This document shows positions 1-7,346 of a stretch of 14,196 bases of DNA, one piece after another (positions within the stretch are counted from its first letter, which is position 1; the number at the start of each line of letters is the position of its first letter). The position numbers and the translations under genes were made by a program. The DNA is from Bacteroidia bacterium (lineage in GTDB: Bacteria > Bacteroidota > Bacteroidia > Cytophagales > Cyclobacteriaceae). Under the pieces are notes generated by a model. It saw only the letters and a list, made by a program, of their open reading frames with translations. It made no database searches and was not told the DNA's origin. The DNA lies in NCBI GenBank assembly GCA_016650355.1, contig JAENVX010000158.1, forward strand, positions 1-14,196. Reading direction: 5' to 3'.

Positions 1-114
1 CTGAAAAAGCTGATAAATAAAGATTTCAAATTTTAATAAGCGTTCTTCCAACTGAAAAGATGTTTGTTTTTGTTTGAAGGAGTTCCAAAGCTCTGGAGTT
101 GTGAGCTTAGGTTT
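1..114. other. Left edge downstream of madM; no gene firmly assigned
   Basis: This stretch lies beyond the madM stop codon. On the minus strand it stays open to the window edge in the same frame as madM, directly after the madM TGA, and translates to a plausible-looking peptide (residues such as PELWNSFKQKQ). There is no ATG or GTG in that frame, only one internal TTG. On the plus strand an 11-residue open stretch ends at the TAA at 34-36, which could be the tail of a convergent gene. Neither reading is supported by a recognisable family, and no terminator hairpin is visible. Confidence 0.2.
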
Positions 115-875
115 TCAATTGAAAAATTGAGTCACAATAAAATATAATATCGATGGGCAAAGTAAACAACCCAATCCGGTATAGAATGTTGCAGTAATTG
201 CACCATAAGGGACAAGTTTGGGATCTGTAGCAGCAAGTCCCGCAGCTACACCACTTGTGGTACCTATCATTCCTCCAAACACCATCGCAGTTTGTGGATT
301 ATTCAGACCAATCGACTTAGCAACAATTGGTGTACCTATTGTTACAAGTATTGACTTGATCGCACCAGCAGCAATGCTGATCGTTATAACTTCCGAACTT
401 GCACCGATAGCACCGCCTGTTACGGGCCCCACAATAAAAGTACAGGCTCCTCCAGCTATGGTGGTAATACTTTTAGCATCCGTGTACCCCATTGCAACAG
501 CAATTGCGGCACCAACAAAAAATGAAAGTAAAATCCAATAAAAAGAGAGAGAATCCCAACAACGCCTGATTTTTTTATTTCTAAAAAACTGGCACCCATA
601 GCTGTGGACACTATAGTAAAATCCCTGAACATAGATCCGCCCAATATTGTTAAGCCCGATAAGCCAACAATATCTGCCGCTCCATTCTTGCCACCAGTAG
701 ACACACCCCCGATGTAAGCCAATATGAGTCCGGCAATGATTGCAATAGCTGACCCTGGAATTTTCTTCAATGTGATTTTCTCTGATACTTGTGAAGACAC
801 ATACATGATAACACCTGTAACCAGTAGCGCTACAACAAAACCATTTTTTACAAAAATATCGAAGATGTATTGCAT
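115..875 (-). pseudogene. madM: Malonate transporter subunit MadM, interrupted by a -1 frame change
   Basis: MadM is the larger membrane subunit of the MadLM cation-coupled malonate importer of the inner membrane. The gene is in two overlapping frames: an N-terminal part starting at ATG 875 and a C-terminal part ending at the TGA 115-117. The N-terminal frame loses family resemblance after about residue 115 and then runs out in a non-hydrophobic tail to 456. The C-terminal frame carries the conserved small-residue core (FIVGPVTGGAIGASSEV, then VGTPIVAKSIG and MVFGGMIGTTSG). Joining them with one extra base in the A4 run at 530-533 or the A6 run at 517-522 gives about 253 residues, the usual MadM length of roughly 254, with a continuous membrane segment across the join. 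It starts 4 bases after madL. The break may be a real mutation, a sequencing error or programmed frameshifting; identity of the family is solid, functionality is not. Confidence 0.82.
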
Positions 876-879
876 TGTC

Positions 880-1248
880 TTAATCCTTCATTTTTGATTT
901 ACTTAATTTTGAAATGTATGGAATCATAAAAAAGCAAATGGCAGTAGGTATTATTCCTGCAAGGACAGCTACCATACCACTTGAGATTGCCCCTTTCACA
1001 TTTTGAATGGATGACATGGCAACGATGACGGGGATGTACATTTTATTCCAAAATTCGATACCACTCTCCATCTCTTTTGTAAACCACTTTTTGCGATGCA
1101 TCCATTGATTAACTAAGATCAAAAAGAGCATTGCAAAACCGACACCTCCAACATTAGCATCAATGTTGAGAACGCGACCAAGGAGTTGACCAATTATTTG
1201 GCCAATCAAATAGCAACCAGCCAGGATAGCTACCCCGTATACCAGCAT
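880..1248 (-). CDS. madL: Malonate transporter subunit MadL
   Basis: This is the small subunit of the MadLM malonate carrier, which works with MadM to bring malonate across the inner membrane. The 122-residue product is almost entirely hydrophobic, with membrane segments at about residues 2-24, 34-49, 69-80 and 90-112 separated by a charged loop (MHRKKWFTKEMESG, about 50-63). Length matches MadL proteins, and the N-terminal GQLLGRVLNIDANVGGVGFAM stretch (key residues GxxLG and NVGGVGFAM) is typical of the family as I know it. The ATG at 1248 lies one base after the matB stop codon, which implies translational coupling, and the gene runs straight into madM 4 bases later. The combination matB-madL-madM makes the malonate assignment stronger than the sequence of this short protein alone. 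Confidence 0.88.
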   Translation of the reverse strand: MLVYGVAILAGCYLIGQIIGQLLGRVLNIDANVGGVGFAMLFLILVNQWMHRKKWFTKEMESGIEFWNKMYIPVIVAMSSIQNVKGAISSGMVAVLAGIIPTAICFFMIPYISKLSKSKMKD

Positions 1249-1249
1249 A

Positions 1250-2725
1250 TTAAAATAATTTCTTTATGTCATTCTTCGTTACTTTGCCCATTGCATTTCT
1301 GGGGAGATCTTCCACCACCAAGTATTTCCGTGGTATCCGATATGCTGGCATCCGTTCCCTCATCCATGAACTAAGAGTTGGAATGTCAATTATTTCGTTT
1401 GATACAACTGCCGCTGCCACAAGCTCTCCCCACTCTTCATTTTCTAATCCTACCACCGCGCAGTCTTTAATGGAAGGATAAGTTCTTAACACCTCTTCAA
1501 TTTCAAGTGCAGAAATCTTATAGCCACCTGATTTTATAATATCAACAGAATTCCTTCCCATTATTCGGTAGTAACCATCTTCAAGGACAGCAACATCTCC
1601 AGTTTTGAACCAACCATCTTGCGTGAAAGCATTTTTTGTTGCATCGGGTTTATTCCAATATTCTTGGAATACATTATCTCCCTTCACCAATATTTCCCCG
1701 GGTTCGTTTTTATTGACATCATGATAATTTTCATCGGCCAACCGAATAGTAACACCCGGTAATGGCATTCCAACATGGCCTGCTTTTCTTTTACCTTCAT
1801 ATGGATTGCTAAGCGCCATGCCAATCTCAGTCATGCCGTATCTTTCGAGTAATGTGTTCCCGCTGATTATTTTCCATTTTTCCATCACCGTTATTGGTAG
1901 TGCAGCTGACCCTGATACCATCAGTCGGAATTTCTTCATAGCATTCGATAGAATAATTTGCTCATGAGCTGGAAGCGATTCATAATGGGTTATCAATTTG
2001 AAATAAATTGTTGGAACCGCCATGAAAACATTTATATCTCCACTTTTAAAAACATCAAACACGGTTGCAGGGTCGAACTCTTGCAAGAATCTGCATTGAG
2101 CCCCACTATTCAAAGCACAACTAACTACGTTGATAATTCCGTGAACATGATGAAGCGGCAGCACACACAGAATAGAGTCCGTATCGGTCCATTTCCAGTC
2201 TTTTACCAGCATGGATACCTGTGCTTGCAAGTTCTTATGCGTGCTGACAACACCCTTGGGTAAATTTGTTGTTCCACTAGTGTATAATATCATTGCTCTC
2301 CTGTCCGATGAGATTGTGGGTAGCTCTTGTTCGGCCATTTTCAGATTAGCACCTAAAACAATCATTCGAATCTGTTGCTGTTCGGCAAGATTCTTTAGTT
2401 GAGATTTATATTGAGGAGAGACTACCAGAATTGACGCTTGAGCGTCTTCAATTGTATATTGTAAAGATGGCAAGGGATGAGACAAACAAAGCGGTACTGC
2501 TATTCCACCTGCACGCCAAATTGCCCATTGAGTTTTTACATAATCGAAGCCTGCATTCACCATAAAGCAAACCCGTTGTTCATTCAAATCATTGGTGCCT
2601 TTTAGCAAGAATGAGGCAAACAGGGCAGAGCTAGCTAATAACTCTTCATAGGTGTGTGACCGTCCATGGGCAACAATTGCAATATTATCAGAATGTTTTT
2701 CGGCTGACTGAACGAATTCGCGCAT
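1250..2725 (-). CDS. matB: Malonyl-CoA synthetase (MatB-like acyl-CoA synthetase)
   Basis: This ATP-dependent enzyme of the ANL superfamily would join malonate to CoA through a malonyl-adenylate in the cytoplasm. Visible landmarks in the 491 residues are the P-loop-like A3 motif (ILYTSGTTNLPKGV, about 147-159), the LPLHHVHG segment (about 189-196), the A5 motif RYGMTE (295-300) followed by SNPYEGKRKAGHVG, which resembles malonyl/methylmalonyl-specific members (MatB, ACSF3), the hinge and aspartate region TGDVA with GRNSVDIIKSGGYKIS (391-405), and the C-terminal lysine in NAMGKV (Lys481) that catalyses adenylation. Length is close to the usual 490-510. It starts 10 bases after the cysS stop and ends one base before madL. 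The transporter next door supports malonate over methylmalonate as main substrate, but activity on both is possible. No malonyl-CoA decarboxylase (matA) is seen in the window. Confidence 0.88.
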   Translation of the reverse strand: MREFVQSAEKHSDNIAIVAHGRSHTYEELLASSALFASFLLKGTNDLNEQRVCFMVNAGFDYVKTQWAIWRAGGIAVPLCLSHPLPSLQYTIEDAQASILVVSPQYKSQLKNLAEQQQIRMIVLGANLKMAEQELPTISSDRRAMILYTSGTTNLPKGVVSTHKNLQAQVSMLVKDWKWTDTDSILCVLPLHHVHGIINVVSCALNSGAQCRFLQEFDPATVFDVFKSGDINVFMAVPTIYFKLITHYESLPAHEQIILSNAMKKFRLMVSGSAALPITVMEKWKIISGNTLLERYGMTEIGMALSNPYEGKRKAGHVGMPLPGVTIRLADENYHDVNKNEPGEILVKGDNVFQEYWNKPDATKNAFTQDGWFKTGDVAVLEDGYYRIMGRNSVDIIKSGGYKISALEIEEVLRTYPSIKDCAVVGLENEEWGELVAAAVVSNEIIDIPTLSSWMRERMPAYRIPRKYLVVEDLPRNAMGKVTKNDIKKLF

Positions 2726-2735
2726 GAGAGCAGAT

Positions 2736-4268
2736 TTATTCGAACGTATAGCTCATGTCGCCTTCTTTTCCATCCTTGAGTTGTATACCTAGTGCCTTTA
2801 AGTCATCGCGAATTTTGTCGGAGAGTGCAAAGTTCTTGTCTGTTCTTGCTTTCTTACGAAGCTCTATCAGCACGTTGATGGTGCCATTCAACAATTCATC
2901 ATCCTGCGCTTTCTCTTCTTTCAGTCCCAATACATTTTCCATGAATCCGATATAGGCATTCTTAAAAGTTGTGAAACATTCAGAAGTTAATTTATTTAAC
3001 GATAAGTTTCCTGACTTTATATCGTTTATTCGTGCAGACATTTCAAACAGCACTGCTAATGTTTTTGCCGTATTGAAATCATCACTCATGTTCAAATAGC
3101 ATTCATCGACTAAGCGATTAAGTTCTGTTTCTAACGCAGCATCGCCTTGCTGGCTGCCTGGATGATCAAGCTTTTTAATAATGGCTAATGCATTGATCAA
3201 TTTCCTAAATCCCTTTTCGGATGAGCCCAGTGCCTCATTTGAAAAATCTAGCGTACTGGAGTAGTGCGATTGTAACATAAAGAACCGAACAGGCATTGGG
3301 CCGAATCCTTTTTCCAACAGCGGGTGATTTCCAGAAAATAACTCGGAAGGCAAAAAGGAATTGCCCAGCGACTTACTCATCTTTTGTCCATTAACTGTAA
3401 GCATGTTCGTGTGCATCCAATACTTGACGGGGTCTTTACCATTAGCGCCAACCGCCTGGGCTATTTCGCATTCATGGTGTGGAAATTTCAAATCCATTCC
3501 GCCACCATGAATATCAAATGATGATCCCAAATATTTTGTACTCATTACGGTACACTCAATATGCCAACCCGGAAACCCATCTCCCCAAGGGGAGTGCCAC
3601 CTCATAATATGATAGGGCGAAGCCTTCTTCCAAAGAGCAAAATCTATTTTGTTGCGCTTTTCATCTTGCCCATCCAATTGGCGGCCACTTTCCATTAGCT
3701 CTTCAATTACCCGACCCGAAAGGATACCGTAATTATGTTTTTCATTGTACTTCGTTACATCAAAATAGATTGAACCATTGACTTCATAAGCAAAACCGTT
3801 TTCGATTAATTTCTTTGTGATTTCAATCTGCTCTACGATATGACCAGTTGCCGAGGGTTCAATGCTAGGAGGCAAAATGTTAAACTGCCTCATTACCGTG
3901 TGGAAATCTTCCGTGTAATTTTTTACTATTTCCATCGGCTCCAACTGTTCGAGACGAGCCTTCTTTGCTATCTTATCTTCGCCTTCATCCGCATCATTTT
4001 CGAGGTGGCCAACGTCTGTAATATTCCGAACATATCTTACTTTGTACCCAATGTATTTTAAGTAGCGAGTGATAATATCAAAAGAAAGAAATGTCCTGAC
4101 ATTTCCGAGGTGAACATTGGAGTAAACGGTTGGGCCACAGACATACATGCCCACATGCCCCGGATTTACGGGTTGAAATATTTCTTTATTTCCGCTGAGG
4201 GAATTGGTAAGTTGGATGGGGAATTTTTTGTACACTGTTTTTAATGAATTTGAATTGCGAAAATACAT
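2736..4268 (-). CDS. cysS: Cysteinyl-tRNA synthetase
   Basis: This class I aminoacyl-tRNA synthetase charges tRNA-Cys in the cytoplasm. The 510-residue product has the first signature in the HIGH-motif form HLGN (53-56, after MYVCGPTVYSNV) and a perfect KMSKS loop (296-300). The four zinc ligands known from E. coli CysRS map to Cys44, Cys239, His264 and Glu268, all present. The C-terminal helical anticodon-binding region is complete, ending in the usual ALSDKIRDDLKALGI segment. The N-terminus is about 16 residues longer than E. coli CysRS; no other in-frame ATG occurs before Met41, which lies inside the catalytic fold, so the ATG at 4268 is kept. It is the first gene of the minus-strand unit with matB-madL-madM, separated from matB by 10 bases, and divergent from the gene at 4405. 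Confidence 0.97.
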   Translation of the reverse strand: MYFRNSNSLKTVYKKFPIQLTNSLSGNKEIFQPVNPGHVGMYVCGPTVYSNVHLGNVRTFLSFDIITRYLKYIGYKVRYVRNITDVGHLENDADEGEDKIAKKARLEQLEPMEIVKNYTEDFHTVMRQFNILPPSIEPSATGHIVEQIEITKKLIENGFAYEVNGSIYFDVTKYNEKHNYGILSGRVIEELMESGRQLDGQDEKRNKIDFALWKKASPYHIMRWHSPWGDGFPGWHIECTVMSTKYLGSSFDIHGGGMDLKFPHHECEIAQAVGANGKDPVKYWMHTNMLTVNGQKMSKSLGNSFLPSELFSGNHPLLEKGFGPMPVRFFMLQSHYSSTLDFSNEALGSSEKGFRKLINALAIIKKLDHPGSQQGDAALETELNRLVDECYLNMSDDFNTAKTLAVLFEMSARINDIKSGNLSLNKLTSECFTTFKNAYIGFMENVLGLKEEKAQDDELLNGTINVLIELRKKARTDKNFALSDKIRDDLKALGIQLKDGKEGDMSYTFE

Positions 4269-4404
4269 ATTATTGATAACGTAATGCGAATCGGGATGAA
4301 CTTTGCATAACCATTTACCTGATGTTATTACACCTATGGACTAAATGTTAGGGCAGAATAATTTATATTTACCATACATCATTGTATAATTAAAATCAAC
4401 GAGC
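4269..4404. promoter_or_regulatory. Divergent intergenic region between cysS and the exported-enzyme operon
   Basis: These 136 AT-rich bases separate two divergent units and should hold both promoters. On the plus strand TATATTTA (4364-4371) is one mismatch from the Bacteroidota -7 consensus TAnnTTTG, and a TATAAT occurs at 4385-4390, but neither has a convincing upstream partner at the expected distance. No operator-like palindrome or riboswitch-like structure stands out. The location is the main evidence; individual elements are not assigned. Confidence 0.4.
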
Positions 4405-6030
4405 ATGAACCGAAGAGACATTATTAAAAATTTGACTGTGATACCTTTCGCGGGAAGTTTTTTACCGTTCACATCATCGGCATCGCCAGCAGGCGAAGAG
4501 GAAGTCCTTTCTGCAGGCCCGCTTGCAATTGGCCCGAATATTTATGAGTCCATTGGAGTTGAGCCTGTTATTAATTGCCGCGGCACATTCACCATTATTG
4601 GTGGCTCTGTGGAGCGACCGGAAGTTATTGCAGCGATGAAGGCAGCCGCAGGTTTCTTTGTTCAGTATGATGAACTGGCTACGGGCATTGGGCGAAGGTT
4701 AGCTGAAGTTACAGGGGCTGAATGGGGAATGGTTTCTGCTGGATGTGCTGCTGGATTAAAGCATGTGACCGCAGCATGTGTGACAGGAGGTAATCCAGAG
4801 TTACTTATCAGAATACCAGATTTGTCTGGCTTTGAAAAAAATGAAGTAATTATTCCCCGGCACTCACGAAATGCCTATGATCATGCCATCCGCAATATTG
4901 GTGTAAAGCTTATAACTGTTGATACGGCCGAAGAAATGGAAAAGGCAATCTCTTCAAAAACGGCCATGATTTATATTATGGCGTATGGTGATTCCGATCC
5001 AGGTCAACCACTTTCATTGGAAGTAATTTCTAAACTAGCTAAGCCAAAAAATATACCCGTACTAGTTGATGCTGCCGCAGAGGTACTAACAATTCCTAAC
5101 GTTCATCTCAATCGAGGAGCAACTGTTGTAGCGTACAGCGGAGGAAAGGCAATTTGCGGACCTCAATGTGCCGGATTATTACTTGGCAACAAAGACCTTT
5201 TAATGTCTGCCTGGCAAGCAAGTTCTCCACATCATGGCCCAGGCAGAGATAATAAGGTTGGGAAAGAGGAGATGCTGGGCATGTTGGCTGCTGTTGAGGC
5301 CTGGGTCACGCGTGATCACAAGGCCGAGTGGAAAACATGGCTATCTTATCTGGACACTATTGCAAAACAGGTCACTAAAATTAATGGTGTTACAACTTCG
5401 GTGCTTGAGCCAACAGAACTTTCAAATCGTTCGCCAGTATTAACGATTACGTGGGATCCAGATAAATTAAATATCACCGGAGATGAAGTGGCAGAGGATT
5501 TCGCGAGAAACAAGCCAAGGATTGCAGTAGGAAGTGGTAACGAAAATGGAAAGACTTCCATCAATATAACTACCGGACAAATGCAGCCAGGCAATGATGC
5601 CATCGTAGCGGATCGGGTCTACAAAATCCTTACTCAAAAAAGGAGTCCACGATCTACTGCTATGAAACCTGCTGCCGTCACCATTGGTGGTCACTGGGAT
5701 GTCACCGTTGAGTTTTTTAGTGGTAAAAGCACCCATAAAATATATATCGAGCAGGATGGCAATTGGATTCAAGGAACGCATACCTCGGATTTTTCTGTTC
5801 AGGAAATAGGAGGGATGATTGAAGGAGATCAGGTAAAGATGAGGAGCCGAATTCATCCTCCTGGGGATGGAATTACCTATTTGTTCTCAGGCACCGCTAC
5901 CAATGATTCGATATCAGGTTCAATTTATCTGGGAGAATATCAGAATGCAAAGTTTACCGCCAAGCGATCAGGTTATAAAAATGAACGTAAACGAATTGTG
6001 ATTCCAGGTGGTCCACCATTAGCAACCTAA
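4405..6030 (+). CDS. Tat-exported SelA/DgaE-like PLP-dependent enzyme with C-terminal beta domain
   Basis: The main domain is a fold-type I PLP enzyme of the L-seryl-tRNA(Sec) selenium transferase (SelA) / D-glucosaminate-6-phosphate ammonia-lyase (DgaE) group. Residues 44-410 show the N-terminal GVEPVINCRGTFT, the GAEWGMVSAGCAAGL cofactor-site region (104-118), a cofactor-binding Asp222 in VDAAAE, and the Schiff-base Lys248 in YSGGKAICGPQ. Selenocysteine synthesis is unlikely: the gene sits among catabolic exported enzymes and has a twin-arginine signal (NRRDIIK at 2-8, hydrophobic stretch to about 22, possible cleavage near 26-29). Export of a PLP enzyme by Tat, which carries folded proteins, is plausible but unusual. 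Residues about 424-520 form an added domain (GGHWDVTVEF, GNWIQGTHTSDF, YLFSGTATNDSISGSIYLG) that looks like an all-beta barrel seen attached to other secreted hydrolases. It is first in a six-gene run, 18 bases before the amidohydrolase. A lyase on a 2-amino sugar acid or D-amino acid is inferred; the substrate is unknown. Confidence 0.8.
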   Translation: MNRRDIIKNLTVIPFAGSFLPFTSSASPAGEEEVLSAGPLAIGPNIYESIGVEPVINCRGTFTIIGGSVERPEVIAAMKAAAGFFVQYDELATGIGRRLAEVTGAEWGMVSAGCAAGLKHVTAACVTGGNPELLIRIPDLSGFEKNEVIIPRHSRNAYDHAIRNIGVKLITVDTAEEMEKAISSKTAMIYIMAYGDSDPGQPLSLEVISKLAKPKNIPVLVDAAAEVLTIPNVHLNRGATVVAYSGGKAICGPQCAGLLLGNKDLLMSAWQASSPHHGPGRDNKVGKEEMLGMLAAVEAWVTRDHKAEWKTWLSYLDTIAKQVTKINGVTTSVLEPTELSNRSPVLTITWDPDKLNITGDEVAEDFARNKPRIAVGSGNENGKTSINITTGQMQPGNDAIVADRVYKILTQKRSPRSTAMKPAAVTIGGHWDVTVEFFSGKSTHKIYIEQDGNWIQGTHTSDFSVQEIGGMIEGDQVKMRSRIHPPGDGITYLFSGTATNDSISGSIYLGEYQNAKFTAKRSGYKNERKRIVIPGGPPLAT

Positions 6031-6048
6031 CAACAAAAAAATAGATCA

Positions 6049-7320
6049 ATGAAATATTTTCAACACGTATATCATCGAGTGTCAATGATGTTGGTAGCAC
6101 TTTTCTGCCTTTTGCAGGTTCAAAGTCTATTCGCACAAGAGATTGATATCTTATTAAAAGGTGGACATGTTATCGATCCAAAAAATAAGATTGATTCTAA
6201 AATGGATGTTGCAATCCTCGATGGAAAAATATCACAAGTAGCAACTGATATTGCAACTAAAAATGCGAAGAAAGTAATTGATGTCAGTGGATTGTTTGTA
6301 GCACCGGGTCTGATTGATATGCACGTCCATGTTTTTATTGGCAACGATTTAGACGCCTACATCGCGAACGGGCCTACCAGCGTATCGCCAGACGGATTTA
6401 CTTTCCGTTCTGGTGTAACTACTGTAGTAGATGCTGGTTCTTCAGGTTGGAGAAATTTCCGACAGTTCAAAGAACAAACTATTGACAAAGCCCAAACCAG
6501 GGTGCTTGCTTTATTAAATGTTGTTGGTACTGGAATGGTTGGTCGCTATGAGGAACAAGATGTTGAAGATATGAATCCCGTGATGAGTGCACATATGATT
6601 AATAAGCTTTACCCAGATATTATTGTTGGCATCAAAGCAGCACATTACTGGGGTGATTTTACACAAGTGGATCGGGCGGTTGAAACAGGTAACTTGGCTA
6701 AGGTACCTGTGATGGTTGACTTTGGTGAACATGATCCACCACTCTCCATAGAATCATTGTTTATGCAACACCTTCGCCCTGGTGACATCTTTACACATAC
6801 GTTTTCCTACGGACCAAAACAACGTGAGACAGTCGTGGACGAAAACAACCGTGTGAAGCCTTTTATTTTTGAGGCTCAAAAAAGGGGGATCATTTTCGAT
6901 GTTGGCCATGGTGGTGGAGCCTTTTCGTGGCGGCAAGCGGTACCTGCAATGAAGCAAGGTTTTAAACCAGATGTCATTAGCACGGACTTGCACACGCAGA
7001 GCATGAATGGGGGGATGAAGAGTTTAGATAATGTGTTGTCAAAGTTCATCAACATGGGCATGACTATTCCGGATGCCATATCACGTTCTACTTGGGCTCC
7101 TGCCAACGTTATAAAAAGACCAGACCTTGGGCATTTGAGTGTAGGCAGTGAAGCCGATGTAGCTGTATTCAATATAAGGAAGGGAGATTTTGGTTTCTTG
7201 GATGTTCGTGGAACAAAATTAAAAGGAACACAGAAATTGGAAGTTGAGCTAACCATTCGTGCCGGCAAAGTAGTTTGGGATTTAAATGGTATCAGCGCCT
7301 CTGTGTGGGATGTGAAATGA
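6049..7320 (+). CDS. Exported amidohydrolase/deacetylase-family metallohydrolase (copy 1)
   Basis: This is an amidohydrolase-superfamily TIM-barrel enzyme of the dihydroorotase-like COG3964 group, often mis-called dihydroorotase. Studied members hydrolyse acetyl esters or N-acetyl-D-amino acids rather than dihydroorotate. In the 423 residues, a Sec signal (1 to about 29, ending LFAQ) precedes the beta domain (EIDILLKGGHVIDPKNKID) and the barrel. Metal-site candidates are His92 and His94 in GLIDMHVHVF, the carboxylated-lysine position Lys196 in IIVGIKAAHY, His250 in GDIFTH, and Asp313 in STDLHTQ. The strand-5 position that is His in relatives I recall (MVHxG) reads MVDFGEH here, giving Asp224 and a shifted His228. 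The C-terminus closes the beta domain (LTIRAGKVVWDLNG). Its stop codon overlaps the ATG of a mini-ORF that leads into the paralogue downstream. Deacetylase or esterase activity is probable; the substrate is not visible. Confidence 0.85.
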   Translation: MKYFQHVYHRVSMMLVALFCLLQVQSLFAQEIDILLKGGHVIDPKNKIDSKMDVAILDGKISQVATDIATKNAKKVIDVSGLFVAPGLIDMHVHVFIGNDLDAYIANGPTSVSPDGFTFRSGVTTVVDAGSSGWRNFRQFKEQTIDKAQTRVLALLNVVGTGMVGRYEEQDVEDMNPVMSAHMINKLYPDIIVGIKAAHYWGDFTQVDRAVETGNLAKVPVMVDFGEHDPPLSIESLFMQHLRPGDIFTHTFSYGPKQRETVVDENNRVKPFIFEAQKRGIIFDVGHGGGAFSWRQAVPAMKQGFKPDVISTDLHTQSMNGGMKSLDNVLSKFINMGMTIPDAISRSTWAPANVIKRPDLGHLSVGSEADVAVFNIRKGDFGFLDVRGTKLKGTQKLEVELTIRAGKVVWDLNGISASVWDVK

Positions 7321-7346
7321 TGCTCAAGAAAACCGCTTATAATTGA
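7317..7346 (+). other. Nine-codon mini-ORF linking the two amidohydrolase genes
   Basis: The ATG at 7317 overlaps the TGA of the preceding gene (ATGA), and a second ATG follows at 7320. The frame reads MMLKKTAYN and stops at TGA 7344-7346, which in turn overlaps the TTG start of the next gene (TTGA). It could be a short coupling leader. Alternatively, it is the true beginning of the next gene, separated from it by one missing base in the AATTG stretch at 7341-7345; adding a T would give a continuous signal peptide beginning MMLKKTAYNLRTRAIILSS. Confidence 0.4.

Noticed and set aside
1..114. Minus-strand frame running on from madM past its TGA to the window edge, as a separate gene or stop readthrough
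   Set aside because: There is no ATG or GTG start and no recoding element was seen; chance openness over 38 codons is possible. Recorded only as an unresolved edge region.
218..541. Plus-strand open frame of 107 codons rich in Ala, Pro and Ile
   Set aside because: It is antisense to madM and its composition is the expected mirror of a hydrophobic membrane protein.
4385..4390. TATAAT as a promoter for the plus-strand operon
   Set aside because: It lies only 15 bases before the start codon, has no upstream -35 partner, and primary sigma factors of Bacteroidota prefer TAnnTTTG.
4405..6030. Selenocysteine synthase (SelA) as the literal function
   Set aside because: The protein has an export signal and an extra C-terminal domain, and no selD, selB or tRNA-Sec is nearby, so the SelA name would mislead.
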